A DNA stretch of 53,087 nucleotides from Gammaproteobacteria bacterium (GTDB taxonomy: Bacteria > Pseudomonadota > Gammaproteobacteria > Pseudomonadales > Azotimanducaceae): the NCBI GenBank assembly GCA_002690865.1, contig NZGG01000033.1, positions 1 through 53,087 on the forward strand, written 5' to 3'. Shown in pieces: positions 9,697-18,538 of the stretch; position 1 is the stretch's first letter; the number at the start of each line of letters is the position of its first letter. Under the pieces are notes generated by a model that did no database searches, was not told where the DNA came from, and worked only from the letters and a program-made list of their open reading frames with translations. The position numbers and the translations under genes were made by a program.

Positions 9697-11508
9697 TTAA
9701 CGTTTAGCCTGCTTACGTGCCTGCTCTGTGAGATTTTTCTTTCGGAGACGAATATGATTAGGAGTAACCTCAACCAACTCATCATCATCAAGAAATTCTA
9801 TTGCCTGCTCTAGAGACTGCTTCACAGGAGCAGATAAGATTACGTTTTCATCACTACCAGCAGCACGGATATTTGTTAATTGCTTACCTTTTATGGGATT
9901 TACTGTTAGGTCATTATTTCGCTGATGCTCTCCAATAACCATACCTTCATAAACTTCATCTCCTGGGGAAACAAACAATCTACCGCGAGCTTGAAGATTA
10001 AATAGGGAAAATGCCAAACATTTTCCTTGATTCATAGATACCAGAACACCACGAGAACGCTGAGCAAGATCATCGCTCCCTTTCTTAGCATAATGGGAAA
10101 ATATACTGCTCATAATTCCATTACCAGAAGTTAAGGTAAGAAATAACGATCGAAATCCTATAAGCCCTCGAGTAGGAATTACATACTCCAAGCGCACTCT
10201 TCCCGTCACATCAGGAATCATATTATTAAGAATCCCTTTTCGACTTCCTAATTCCTCCATAACAGCACCCTGATATGCACTGTCCACGTCGACGACCAAA
10301 TCCTCAAAAGGCTCCTCTAAACCACCTTTATTATGTCGATAGATGACCTCTGGTCTGCCCACACTTAATTCATAGCCCTCTCGACGCATGTTTTCTATTA
10401 GCACTGCAAGATGCAACTCACCCCTACCTGATACCGTGAATTTATCCAAACTATCAGAATCAGCAACCCGCAACGCCACATTGTGCAACGTTTCCCGTTC
10501 CAATCTTTCCTTAAGATTTCGACTTGTGATGAATTTTCCATCTCGACCGGCGAAAGGTGAATCGTTTACCTGAAAAATCATAGAAATCGTCGGTTCGTCC
10601 ACTTTTAGCGGAGATAATGGCCTAACATCACCAGGAGTGCACAGCGTATCTGAAATCTGAAGACCATCGATACCCGAGACCGAGATAATATCTCCAGCCT
10701 CTGCACCAACCACTTCGACCCGTTCCAACCCATGATAATCGAGGACTTGTAAAACTCGCCCAGAACGCTTGTCTCCTTCCTTATTCACTACAATCACCGG
10801 ATCACCAGTTTTTATTACACCACTCTGAACTCGTCCGACTCCAATCACACCAACATAACTATTGTAATCGAGAGCACTTATCTGCATTTGTAATGGACCC
10901 CCAACAGTTATTTCCGGACCTGGAACGTTATCAATAAGTGTTTGAATTAAACATTCCATAGAATTTTCTATATTATCTATCGACAATCCAGCACAACCTT
11001 CCAGTGCAGAACCATAAACCACTGGGAAATCAAGCTGATGATCATTAGCACCCAGTTGATCAAATAATTCAAACACTTGATCGACAACCCAGTCCGGCCT
11101 TGCACCTTCTCTATCGATCTTATTAATCATTACAATCGGTGAAAGATTGTTTTCAAAAGCCTTCTTAGTGACAAAACGAGTCTGAGGCATTGGACCCTCT
11201 ACAGCATCGACTAGCAGCAAAACAGAATCGACCATCGACAAAATTCGCTCTACCTCACCACCAAAATCAGCATGCCCCGGGGTATCAATGATATTTAACC
11301 GATGTTCATTCCAATTAATCGCAGTATTTTTTGCCAGTATAGTAATACCACGTTCACGCTCTATATCATTAGAATCCATCAAACGTTCTTGCTGATCCTC
11401 GCCCCGCTGAAGAACTCCCGCCTGATAAAGAAGCTTATCAATTAAGGTGGTTTTCCCATGATCCACGTGGGCTATAATCGCAAGATTGTGTAGCTTATCT
11501 CTCCGCAT
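9697..11508 (-). CDS. typA: Ribosome-associated GTPase TypA/BipA
   Basis: BipA is a translational GTPase related to EF-G that supports 50S assembly and growth under stress or low temperature. At 603 aa it matches the family length. G motifs are visible: G1 AHVDHGKTT (about 13-21), G3 [15 protein letters not shown] (about 76) and G4 [12 protein letters not shown] (about 129). Domain II and the elongation-factor folds follow, and the BipA C-terminal segment ([16 protein letters not shown]) carries the ribosome contact. The start is supported by AAAGGA just upstream, although spacing is short. A minus-strand TATAAT about 50 bp upstream is its likely -10 box. Confidence 0.97.
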   Translation of the reverse strand: MRRDKLHNLAIIAHVDHGKTTLIDKLLYQAGVLQRGEDQQERLMDSNDIERERGITILAKNTAINWNEHRLNIIDTPGHADFGGEVERILSMVDSVLLLVDAVEGPMPQTRFVTKKAFENNLSPIVMINKIDREGARPDWVVDQVFELFDQLGANDHQLDFPVVYGSALEGCAGLSIDNIENSMECLIQTLIDNVPGPEITVGGPLQMQISALDYNSYVGVIGVGRVQSGVIKTGDPVIVVNKEGDKRSGRVLQVLDYHGLERVEVVGAEAGDIISVSGIDGLQISDTLCTPGDVRPLSPLKVDEPTISMIFQVNDSPFAGRDGKFITSRNLKERLERETLHNVALRVADSDSLDKFTVSGRGELHLAVLIENMRREGYELSVGRPEVIYRHNKGGLEEPFEDLVVDVDSAYQGAVMEELGSRKGILNNMIPDVTGRVRLEYVIPTRGLIGFRSLFLTLTSGNGIMSSIFSHYAKKGSDDLAQRSRGVLVSMNQGKCLAFSLFNLQARGRLFVSPGDEVYEGMVIGEHQRNNDLTVNPIKGKQLTNIRAAGSDENVILSAPVKQSLEQAIEFLDDDELVEVTPNHIRLRKKNLTEQARKQAKR

Positions 11509-11553
11509 GTTCCTTTCTTATGAGTTCCAATAAGCTGACCGAATACGCGGCGC

Positions 11554-11559
11554 ATTATA
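11554..11559 (-). promoter_or_regulatory. Probable -10 box of bipA promoter
   Basis: On the minus strand a perfect TATAAT lies 46 bp before the bipA ATG. At the 16-18 bp spacing I find no good -35 hexamer, so this is a partial promoter call. Confidence 0.4.
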
Positions 11560-11802
11560 CCTGAACCATCTTCCTATGCAGTGCGCTTTTAAAAAGAATT
11601 GGTTCGTTACCAAAAACCTGTCCAGTTTTTATATGCGCAACGATATCTCTAGCCTCACTTAGTTCGCAATAATCATTGATATCTAAGTTTTTAAGCATGC
11701 ATTGAGGCAGCATCCACCGAAATTAACATATCGATGCTGGTCTAGTATCGACGGGAAATAAGTCAGAACGTTGCTCTTTAATTTCTAAGAAGGAGCTCGA
11801 GC

Positions 11803-11840
11803 AGTCATGGTTAATCTCAGTTTTAAATTAACGCATGACT
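11803..11840. repeat. Imperfect inverted repeat downstream of glnII
   Basis: The arms AGTCATGGTTAAT (11803-11815) and ATTAACGCATGACT (11827-11840) are complementary except for one bulged G, enclosing an 11-base loop. It lies about 63 bp beyond the glnII stop. It could be a transcript 3' structure for glnII, but no T-run follows on the minus strand, so an intrinsic terminator is not established. Confidence 0.4.
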
Positions 11841-11902
11841 ACTGTTAAGCCCTAGCTCTATAAAAACCATCTACGATCAGGAAGCTGAAATTCTCGAGAT
11901 AT

Positions 11903-12913
11903 CTAAGTCAGAGCGTCCTTTGTGGTTTTCACTATAGCTGCAGCCACTTTGTAAGGGTCTGCATTAGATGCTGTTCTTCTATCTTCCAAACGCCCCTTCC
12001 AACCATCTTGAACTGTACCAACTGGGATACGTATGGATGCTCCTCTATCTGAAACTCCATAACTAAATTCATTGATAGATTGCGTTTCATGCTCGCCAGT
12101 TAAACGTTGGTCATTATCCGCTCCATAAACATCAATATGACGCGCGATATTCTTTCCAAATTCTTCACAAATACTCGTAAAGATGTCTTCCTTTCCCAAC
12201 GTCCTCATAGCCCCATTTGAGAAGTTTGCATGCATGCCAGATCCGTTCCAATCCAATTTTCCGAACGGTTTGGGGTGCCAATTGATGGCATATCCATATT
12301 TTTCGCCTGTCCTCTCCAAAAGGTATCTCGCAATCCAGGTCTCATCTCCCGCTTTCTTCGCGCTTTTGGCAAAAACTTGGAATTCCCATTGACCAGCTGC
12401 CACCTCAGCATTGATGCCCTCGACATTTATTCCAGCCTCAAGGCAAAGGTCTAAATGTTCCTCTACGCAGTCACGCCCGAAGGAGTTTGAAGCACCAACC
12501 GAACAATAGTATGGCCCTTGGGGACCCGGATAGCCCCCCGGGGGGAATCCTGGAGGTAAATTAGTATCGATATCCCATAAGAAATACTCCTGCTCAAATC
12601 CGAACCAGAAATCCTCATCATCGTCATCGATGGTTGCGCGCCCATTGGAATCGTGGGCCGTACCATCTGCATTCAAAACCTCTGTCATTACCAGAAATGA
12701 ATTTTTTCTATCCGGATCAGGATAGACTGCCACAGGTTTTAGCAAGCAATCCGAAGAACTTCCATCCGCTTGTTCTGTCGAACTACCATCAAATGACCAC
12801 ATCGGGCACTCAGCGAGTGTTCCACCAAAATTATTCCTAACCTGAGTTTTACTTCGTAAGCTTTGAGTAGGTGTATAACCATCTAACCAAATATATTCCA
12901 ATTTTGCTTTCAT
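11903..12913 (-). CDS. glnII: Type II (eukaryotic-type) glutamine synthetase
   Basis: GSII condenses glutamate and ammonia with ATP as an octa- or decamer. In rhizobia, Frankia and streptomycetes it accompanies GSI. The frame is open from a TTG at 12934, but the ATG at 12913 yields MKAKLEYIWLDGY, the true family N terminus, with AAGGAG upstream; that gives 336 aa. Diagnostic segments are WSFDGSSTEQADG, the GYPGPQGPYYC loop, KLDWNGSGMHANFS and GVSDRGASIRIPVG. GSII has no adenylylation site, so it stays active when GSI is shut off. A sigma-54-type promoter and two NtrC-type palindromes precede it on the minus strand, which predicts induction under nitrogen limitation. Confidence 0.96.
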   Translation of the reverse strand: MKAKLEYIWLDGYTPTQSLRSKTQVRNNFGGTLAECPMWSFDGSSTEQADGSSSDCLLKPVAVYPDPDRKNSFLVMTEVLNADGTAHDSNGRATIDDDDEDFWFGFEQEYFLWDIDTNLPPGFPPGGYPGPQGPYYCSVGASNSFGRDCVEEHLDLCLEAGINVEGINAEVAAGQWEFQVFAKSAKKAGDETWIARYLLERTGEKYGYAINWHPKPFGKLDWNGSGMHANFSNGAMRTLGKEDIFTSICEEFGKNIARHIDVYGADNDQRLTGEHETQSINEFSYGVSDRGASIRIPVGTVQDGWKGRLEDRRTASNADPYKVAAAIVKTTKDALT

Positions 12914-13019
12914 AATCTTTCTTATCTCCTTCAACCAGCACGATTACATAACCCCAGCGATGCAGGGTCATTCGCTTAAATTACATATGTTGTAACTATC
13001 AAACTATTCCTGCTTTGAC

Positions 13020-13034
13020 GCAAGTTACATGCCA
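13020..13034 (-). promoter_or_regulatory. Sigma-54 (-24/-12) promoter of glnII
   Basis: The minus strand reads TTGGCAT-GTAAC-TTGCG. The invariant GG and GC are exactly 10 bases apart, as the consensus TGGCAC-N5-TTGC requires, with one mismatch in the -24 element. It lies about 107 bp before the glnII ATG. NtrC-type sites are centred about 76 and 116 bp further upstream, the usual enhancer distance. Confidence 0.72.
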
Positions 13035-13090
13035 AAATTTAAATAGTATAACTAACTGTTTTATCGAACATTCTTATTATCTATCTTTAA

Positions 13091-13115
13091 TAATTGCACT
13101 ATAAATGTGCAATTA
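13091..13115. promoter_or_regulatory. NtrC-type palindrome 1 in glnII-glnA intergenic region
   Basis: A 17-bp core TGCACTATAAATGTGCA (13095-13111) is extended by flanks to a 25-bp inverted repeat with perfect 9-bp arms and a 7-bp centre. It matches the NtrC consensus TGCAC-Y-N5-R-GTGCA except at the R position. The site lies between the divergent glnII and glnA genes. Confidence 0.7.
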
Positions 13116-13134
13116 TGATTTGACCCTTATTAAA

Positions 13135-13151
13135 TGCATTATATTAGTGCA
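13135..13151. promoter_or_regulatory. NtrC-type palindrome 2 in glnII-glnA intergenic region
   Basis: The core TGCATTATATTAGTGCA has the same 17-bp architecture with one mismatch in the left arm. Its centre is 40 bp from that of palindrome 1, about four helical turns. That would place two NtrC dimers on one face of the DNA, as in classical enhancers. Confidence 0.62.
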
Positions 13152-13318
13152 TTCTTAAAGTTATCGTCTAACTGCAAAGGTAAAAAACCCCTAATTTATA
13201 GCTCATTAAAATTGACAAGATTTTAATAGCGTAGTTTCCAAGACTCTGAAACAGCGAATTTGGCTAGAAAATTAACACCGTATGTTTAAGGTTTTCTATT
13301 TAATAACAATCGCATAAG

Positions 13319-13338
13319 CTTTTGGGCAAAAGTATAAT
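13319..13338 (+). promoter_or_regulatory. Candidate glnA core promoter (-10 TATAAT) with abutting palindrome
   Basis: A perfect TATAAT lies at 13333-13338, about 38 bp before the glnA ATG. The 14-bp palindrome CTTTTGGGCAAAAG (13319-13332) ends directly against it, and a small AAGCT/AGCTT hairpin follows at 13342-13355. No good -35 box is present at 16-18 bp, which would fit an activator-dependent or operator-controlled promoter. I found no sigma-54 GG-N10-GC match upstream of glnA. Confidence 0.35.
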
Positions 13339-13375
13339 GAAAAGCTACGCAGCTTGTTCTTGGAGAACACATTAA

Positions 13376-14788
13376 ATGGCAGAAAAAACACTTAACCTCA
13401 TTGAGGGAAACGATGCGAAATGGGTGGATCTTCGATTTACTGATTCACGAGGGAAAGAACAGCACGTAACAAATGCAGCGAGTCAGATTAATGAAGAGTT
13501 TTTCAAGAATGGTGCAATGTTTGATGGCTCATCCATAGCAGGATGGAAGAAGATAAACGAGTCTGACATGATTCTAATGCCAGATGACTCTACTGCAGTG
13601 TTGGATCCATTTACGGAAGAAATTACGGTTAATCTGCGCTGTGATGTAGTTGAACCAAATACTTTGACAGGTTACGAGAGAGATCCTCGCTCATTAGCGA
13701 AACGCGCTGAGGCCTACCTAGCCAGTACAGGTATCGCCGATACAGCATACTTTGGACCAGAGGCTGAGTTTTTTATTTTTGATGATGTTAAATACAAAAT
13801 TGATATGAGCAGGGCAAGCTACGAAATTCAATCCCAAGAAGCAGCATGGATGAGCGGAGCAGAATTTGAAGGGGGCAATTTAGGGCATCGTCCGGGTGTC
13901 AAAGGCGGTTACTTTCCCGTCCCACCCGTAGATTCTCACCTTGACCTTAGGAATGCCATGTCTGCTGCTATGCAAGCCATGGGGCTTAGCGTTGAATTAC
14001 ATCATCACGAGGTTGGAACTGCAGGTCAAGGAGAAATTAGTACGCGATTTAACTCTCTGGTAAACCAAGCCGATGAACTACAAATATACAAATACTGCGT
14101 TCACAATGTTGCACACGCCTACGGTAAGACAGCCACATTTATGCCTAAACCTTTAGTTGGGGATAACGGAAATGGGATGCACTGTCATCAATCCATCTGG
14201 AAGAAAGGCTCAAATATTTTTGCCGGAAAAGGCTACGGCAACTTATCTAGAGAAGCTCTTTGGTATATCGGCGGAATAATCAAACATGGGAGAGCAATCA
14301 ATGCATTTTCGAATGCCTCAACGAATTCTTACAAACGGTTAGTCCCAGGATTCGAGGCGCCGCTACTGCTGACGTACTCTGCCAAAAATAGATCAGCAGC
14401 TATTCGTATTCCCTTTGTGCGCAGTGATAATAAAAACGGGGTAAGGATAGAAGTTCGCTTTGGTGATCCTAGTGCAAACCCTTACCTAATGTTTTCCGCA
14501 ATGCTTATGGCTGGGCTTGATGGCATCACAAATAAAATAGACCCCTTTGGACCAGTCGATAAAGATCTTTACAACTTAGAGTCCTCGGAACTTAAAGATA
14601 TACCAACCGTAGCTCCCTCTCTGGAGACTGCACTGGAGGCATTGGATGCAGATCGACAATTTTTGATTAATGGTGATGTATTCACCAATGATATGATCGA
14701 CGGATATATCGATTTAAAGCAGGAAGAAGTGGCGTTACTGAACTCCACTACACACCCAATCGAATTCCAAATGTACTATAGCGTCTGA
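13376..14788 (+). CDS. glnA: Type I glutamine synthetase (GSI-beta)
   Basis: GlnA makes glutamine from glutamate and ammonia and is a dodecamer. The 470-aa length agrees with E. coli (469). Conserved segments are [18 protein letters not shown] with the active-site latch, the [15 protein letters not shown] metal-ligand region, [14 protein letters not shown], and NRSAAIRIP. Tyr399 in [15 protein letters not shown] aligns with the E. coli adenylylation site Tyr397, so this enzyme should be regulated by GlnE. GGAGA precedes the ATG by 9 bases. ntrB-ntrC follow on the same strand, the enterobacterial glnALG order. Confidence 0.97.
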   Translation: MAEKTLNLIEGNDAKWVDLRFTDSRGKEQHVTNAASQINEEFFKNGAMFDGSSIAGWKKINESDMILMPDDSTAVLDPFTEEITVNLRCDVVEPNTLTGYERDPRSLAKRAEAYLASTGIADTAYFGPEAEFFIFDDVKYKIDMSRASYEIQSQEAAWMSGAEFEGGNLGHRPGVKGGYFPVPPVDSHLDLRNAMSAAMQAMGLSVELHHHEVGTAGQGEISTRFNSLVNQADELQIYKYCVHNVAHAYGKTATFMPKPLVGDNGNGMHCHQSIWKKGSNIFAGKGYGNLSREALWYIGGIIKHGRAINAFSNASTNSYKRLVPGFEAPLLLTYSAKNRSAAIRIPFVRSDNKNGVRIEVRFGDPSANPYLMFSAMLMAGLDGITNKIDPFGPVDKDLYNLESSELKDIPTVAPSLETALEALDADRQFLINGDVFTNDMIDGYIDLKQEEVALLNSTTHPIEFQMYYSV

Positions 14789-14855
14789 TACTGGAACTAT
14801 CCCTCCATATAAGCTTTAACTTTTTTAGAATCTTCTTTTATAAAGCGCCCAATTT

Positions 14856-14904
14856 TTAGCCGACAATTAAATGCACTATAATGGTGCATTTAATTGTCGG
14901 CTAA
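14856..14904. repeat. Perfect 21-bp inverted repeat with NtrC box at its core
   Basis: Two perfectly complementary 21-bp arms (14856-14876 and 14884-14904) flank a 7-base centre TATAATG. The central 17 bp, TGCACTATAATGGTGCA (14872-14888), is an exact match to the NtrC consensus TGCAC-Y-N5-R-GTGCA. The structure lies 67 bp after the glnA stop and 127 bp before the ntrB start. As RNA it would form a very stable hairpin that could end or process the glnA transcript. As DNA it is an NtrC site about 75 bp upstream of a sigma-54 promoter. Confidence 0.85.
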
Positions 14905-14950
14905 TTTAAAATAAATCGTAGGAACGCTTATCCCACAAAGGATCGTTATT

Positions 14951-14967
14951 CTGGTGCATTTTTTGCA
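14951..14967 (+). promoter_or_regulatory. Sigma-54 promoter of ntrB-ntrC
   Basis: The sequence CTGGTGCATTTTTTGCA contains GG (14953-14954) and GC (14965-14966) exactly 10 bases apart and a perfect TTGCA -12 element. The -24 element TGGTGC departs from TGGCAC at two bases. The predicted start is near 14978. The NtrC box at 14872-14888 is correctly placed to act as an enhancer, so ntrBC would be autoregulated. Confidence 0.6.
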
Positions 14968-15031
14968 TTGCAGTTAGCTAGCTTATTTAAGCCATACCTA
15001 GTCATCTATAGATAAAATAATGGAAGCAGGC

Positions 15032-16105
15032 ATGTTAAATACAGAACCAAACTTTACAGAAAATATGCTAAACAACCTCTGCACGGCAGTTATTTCTCTC
15101 GATCATGATTTGAAAGTTTGCTTCATCAATCAGTCTGCAGAAAGTCTGCTTGATATCTCTGCTAATAAAAGCGTTGGTGTTTCAATAGAAGAGCTAGTAA
15201 CCAGTTTTTCTCCGTATATTGCAATTTGCTACGACGCTATCCAATCCGGACAAGCTTATACACAGCGGATGGCTCAGTTTACCCTCACAAATGGATCAGG
15301 TATTACTGTAGATTTTACGATCTCACCAATTAGCGAGTGCGAATGGCCACGTCTTGTGATCGAGATGCACCCACTTGACCGCTATCTCCGCATAGATAGG
15401 GATGCGACACTTCACGAAAGACAGGAAATTTCGCGTCAAATGATTAGGGGCCTAGCTCACGAAGTAAAAAATCCGCTCGGCGGTATTCGCGGCTCTGCTC
15501 AGCTCTTAGAGAAGCAGTTAAACCACGATGAACTTAAGGAATATACAAAAATTATAATTGAGGAAACAGATCGACTCACTCTTCTAGTCGACAAAATGAT
15601 GGGTCCCTCTCGAAGTTTTCAACTAGAGTCCACAAATATTCATATACTTCTTGAACGAGTTGCCAAGCTAATCGAATTAGAAACTTCAAATATCTCAATT
15701 ACTAGAGATTACGACCCATCAATTCCAGAAGTATTAGTCGACTCAGAGATGCTTCTCCAGGCACTGCTCAATATCGCCCGAAATGCCATGCAAAGTATGA
15801 CTGACACTCGAGCACCCATTTTAAAAATGACCACCCGTATAGAACGACAATTCACAATCAAGGCTTATAGACATCGGACCCTAATTCGTATTGATATTGC
15901 CGATAATGGTTGCGGTATTCCACCAGAACTAAAACAAAATCTTTTTTATCCAATGATCAGTGGTCGTCCAGATGGCACTGGATTAGGACTACCACTTGTG
16001 CACGCAGTAGTCGATCAACATGGTGGCCATATCGAGTTTGATAGTGAGCCTAGTAAGACAATATTCCGTATCTTTATTCCACTGGAGACAAAAAATCATG
16101 AGTAG
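15032..16105 (+). CDS. glnL: Nitrogen regulation sensor kinase NtrB (GlnL)
   Basis: NtrB phosphorylates or dephosphorylates NtrC under control of PII. The protein (357 aa) has an N-terminal PAS domain (about 10-115), an H box with the phosphorylated His in GLAHEVKNPLGG (about residue 143), the N box LLNIARNAMQSM, and the G boxes DNGCGIPPEL and GTGLGLPLVHAVV. No membrane segment is seen, as expected for a cytosolic sensor. The frame opens at 15020, but the ATG at 15032 has GGAAG five bases upstream and is preferred. The stop overlaps the ntrC start by 8 bp. Confidence 0.95.
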   Translation: MLNTEPNFTENMLNNLCTAVISLDHDLKVCFINQSAESLLDISANKSVGVSIEELVTSFSPYIAICYDAIQSGQAYTQRMAQFTLTNGSGITVDFTISPISECEWPRLVIEMHPLDRYLRIDRDATLHERQEISRQMIRGLAHEVKNPLGGIRGSAQLLEKQLNHDELKEYTKIIIEETDRLTLLVDKMMGPSRSFQLESTNIHILLERVAKLIELETSNISITRDYDPSIPEVLVDSEMLLQALLNIARNAMQSMTDTRAPILKMTTRIERQFTIKAYRHRTLIRIDIADNGCGIPPELKQNLFYPMISGRPDGTGLGLPLVHAVVDQHGGHIEFDSEPSKTIFRIFIPLETKNHE

Positions 16106-17516
16106 CGAAATCTGGGTAGTAGATGACGAGAGATCAATCCGCTGGGTACTAGAAAAAGCATTGACTCAAAATGGACTGAGCGTCACTTGCTATGAAGATG
16201 GAGGATCTCTCCTAAGTCGTCTAGAAGAAAATCAACCGGATGTAATTCTAAGTGACATTAGAATGCCAGGCATCGACGGTATCCAGCTCTTGGAAGAGAT
16301 AAAGAATAAGTATCCTGAACTACCAGTGATAATTATGACTGCTCATTCCGATCTTGATAGTCATGTATCATCTTTTAAAAGCGGAGCTTTTGACTACATC
16401 CCAAAACCTTTTGAAGTCGATGAGGCAGTAGCGATCGTAAAACGGGCAATGGCTCAGAGCCAAGATTCGAAAGTAGGCGAAGAAAAAGTATCAAACGTAT
16501 CAAGCGATATCATAGGTAAAGCGCCCGCAATGCAAGAGGTATTTAGGGCAATTGGACGACTTTCCAAGTCAAATGTTACGGTACTCATAAATGGTCAATC
16601 AGGTACGGGTAAAGAGTTAGTGGCACTAGCTCTGCACCAACATAGCCCGCGGTCAAATCAGATTTTTATTCCGTTGAATATGGCAGCGATACCCCATGAT
16701 CTTATTGAATCTGAATTATTCGGTCACGAAAAAGGAGCTTTCACTGGGGCAGATCAGATGCGACAAGGTCGCTTCGAGCAAGCAAATGGTGGAACACTTT
16801 TCCTAGATGAGATTGGAGACATGCCTGCTGCGACTCAAACTAGACTACTTAGAGTATTATCAGACGGAGAATTCTATCGGGTGGGAGGCCATAAGCCGCT
16901 CCGCGCAGATGTAAGAATTATAGCTGCTACCCATCAGAACCTTGAAAATCTTGTAAAACATAATAAGTTCCGAGAAGATTTATTTCATCGGTTAAACGTT
17001 ATTAGAATACACATTCCTACACTTGCCGAACGCCGTGATGACATACCTCTACTGGTGGAACACTTCCTTCGAGAAGCCGCTCAAGAACTTAGAGAAGATA
17101 CAAAAGCTATAGGAAATGAGACTATGATGTATCTTTGCGACCTTCCATGGAAAGGTAACGTGCGTCAGCTGGAAAACTTTTGTAGGTGGATAACGGTTAT
17201 GGCCAGTGGTCGAGAGGTGAGATTAGAGGATCTACCCCCCGAGCTTCGTCAGTTAGAAGCGCAACCCACACCTGGTGATGATTGGGAAAAGGTACTTGGT
17301 AGCTGGTCGTCAAAAAAGCTAGCTATGCTTAAACCTGGAGAGAAAGGTCTGCTCGCCGAAGCGCTTCCAAAATTCGAACGCGCTATGATTCAAACGGCAT
17401 TAAAACAAACAGGTGGTCGTAAGCGTGATGCGTCAATCTTGCTTGGTTGGGGGAGGAATACGTTAACTCGAAAAATCAGTGAGCTTGGTATGGAAGCACA
17501 AAGTCTGCAAGATTAA
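16098..17516 (+). CDS. glnG: Nitrogen regulation response regulator NtrC (GlnG)
   Basis: NtrC is the sigma-54 enhancer-binding activator for nitrogen-limitation genes. The frame extends upstream to 16020, but MSSEIWVVDDERSIRWVL at 16098 is the family N terminus, giving 472 aa (E. coli 469). The receiver domain carries Asp53 in LSDIRMPG and Lys in PKPF. The AAA+ domain has Walker A GQSGTGKE, the sigma-54 contact loop GAFTGA and Walker B LFLDEIGDMP. A Fis-type helix-turn-helix ends the protein (GGRKRDASILLGWGRNTLTR). Its likely binding sites are the three palindromes at 13.1 and 14.9 kb. Confidence 0.97.
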   Translation: MSSEIWVVDDERSIRWVLEKALTQNGLSVTCYEDGGSLLSRLEENQPDVILSDIRMPGIDGIQLLEEIKNKYPELPVIIMTAHSDLDSHVSSFKSGAFDYIPKPFEVDEAVAIVKRAMAQSQDSKVGEEKVSNVSSDIIGKAPAMQEVFRAIGRLSKSNVTVLINGQSGTGKELVALALHQHSPRSNQIFIPLNMAAIPHDLIESELFGHEKGAFTGADQMRQGRFEQANGGTLFLDEIGDMPAATQTRLLRVLSDGEFYRVGGHKPLRADVRIIAATHQNLENLVKHNKFREDLFHRLNVIRIHIPTLAERRDDIPLLVEHFLREAAQELREDTKAIGNETMMYLCDLPWKGNVRQLENFCRWITVMASGREVRLEDLPPELRQLEAQPTPGDDWEKVLGSWSSKKLAMLKPGEKGLLAEALPKFERAMIQTALKQTGGRKRDASILLGWGRNTLTRKISELGMEAQSLQD

Positions 17517-17619
17517 ACTAGAACTATAGGAACCAAGAAAACTACGAGTACACACCAAGACTCATTCGACTAGTACATACTTAAGACTGCAATAGTGGGG
17601 GAGATAATCCTTATGAAGA

Positions 17620-18135
17620 ATGATTAACATCGCGCTCTATGAACCCGAAATTCCTCCTAACACAGGAAACATCATTCGTCTTTGCGCAAATACAGGCAGT
17701 ATATTACACCTGATAAAACCGTTAGGTTTCAATCTGGATGACAAACAACTGCGACGAGCAGGCCTAGATTACAGGGAATATGCTGAAGTCAAAACATATG
17801 ACTCTTATAAACAGATGTTGGATATAATTAATCCAGAGACTACTTATCTCTTCACTACCAAAGGTTCTTTACCTCATTCAGAAGTAAAATATAAACCCAA
17901 AGATCTACTCGTATTTGGACCCGAAACTAGAGGGCTACCGAATAAAATACTTACTACAGTAGACGAAAATCATCGAATTAGGATACCAATGCTCCATCAA
18001 AGCAGAAGTCTAAATCTTTCAAATGCTGCTGCGATTGCAGTCTACGAAGCTTGGCGGCAATTTGGATATCAGAGCGCTATTATTGAACCTTACCTTCGCG
18101 GCGAGCCTTTTCTGCAAGACCCTGCTGATAAATAG
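17620..18135 (+). CDS. trmL: tRNA (cytidine/uridine-34-2'-O)-methyltransferase TrmL
   Basis: TrmL is a SPOUT-class methyltransferase that 2'-O-methylates the wobble base of tRNA-Leu isoacceptors. The 171-aa protein has motif 1 EPEIPPNTGNIIRLCANTG, the LVFGPETRGLP motif 2 and the knot motif SRSLNLSNAAAIAVYEAWRQ. The C-terminal extension is slightly longer than E. coli TrmL (157 aa). Its last 56 bp overlap the 3' end of the convergent secB. Confidence 0.94.
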   Translation: MINIALYEPEIPPNTGNIIRLCANTGSILHLIKPLGFNLDDKQLRRAGLDYREYAEVKTYDSYKQMLDIINPETTYLFTTKGSLPHSEVKYKPKDLLVFGPETRGLPNKILTTVDENHRIRIPMLHQSRSLNLSNAAAIAVYEAWRQFGYQSAIIEPYLRGEPFLQDPADK

Positions 18136-18538
18136 CATCAAAATTAACTGGGCTTAGCATCAAAGGGGGGAAACTTCCTTTCGTCACTACTGAATCAATA
18201 ACCTCACGCGCATAGGGAAATAGTATATTCGGACAAAAGCTACCCAGCATCTGTAACCTTGCATTCTCCTCAAGTAGCTCAATCAGAAAAATGCCAGCCT
18301 GGTCCACTTGGACCAAGTACATTATTGCATCAGTCTCTTCGGCAGTTGCCGTAACGGTCAAACTAAGAACAACCTCATATAGACCTCCCTCAATAAGCTT
18401 ATGACTAGAGTTTAATTCCAAATTGACTTTCGGTTTCCACTGATCACGAAACCCATCAGGTGATCTAGGTGACTCAAATGAAGAATCTTTTAAATAGATC
18501 CGCTGAACGGAGAAATTAACCTTTTTTTCTTCAGTCAC
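18080..18538 (-). CDS. secB: Protein-export chaperone SecB
   Basis: SecB is a tetrameric chaperone that holds preproteins unfolded and hands them to SecA. The 152-aa protein has the family segments FSVQRIYLKDSSFESP, YEVVLSLTVTA and the SecA-contacting CPNILFPYAREVI, then LMLSPVNFDAIYQQ near the C terminus. It is the last gene of a minus-strand yibN-grxC-secB operon, as in many gammaproteobacteria. Its start overlaps the grxC stop by 4 bp. The 3' end runs 56 bp into trmL on the other strand. Confidence 0.96.
   Translation of the reverse strand: MTEEKKVNFSVQRIYLKDSSFESPRSPDGFRDQWKPKVNLELNSSHKLIEGGLYEVVLSLTVTATAEETDAIMYLVQVDQAGIFLIELLEENARLQMLGSFCPNILFPYAREVIDSVVTKGSFPPLMLSPVNFDAIYQQGLAEKARREGKVQ

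Larger units (their letters stand above)
11509..11902. other. 394-bp gap between bipA start and glnII stop
   Basis: This gap lies upstream of bipA and downstream of glnII, both minus strand. It holds the bipA -10 box and a stem-loop at 11803-11840, described separately. No open frame here has coding character and no RNA gene is recognised. Confidence 0.5.

Noticed and set aside
13261-13338. Sigma-54 promoter before glnA
   Set aside because: Each GG dinucleotide in the region was checked for GC ten bases later; none matched.
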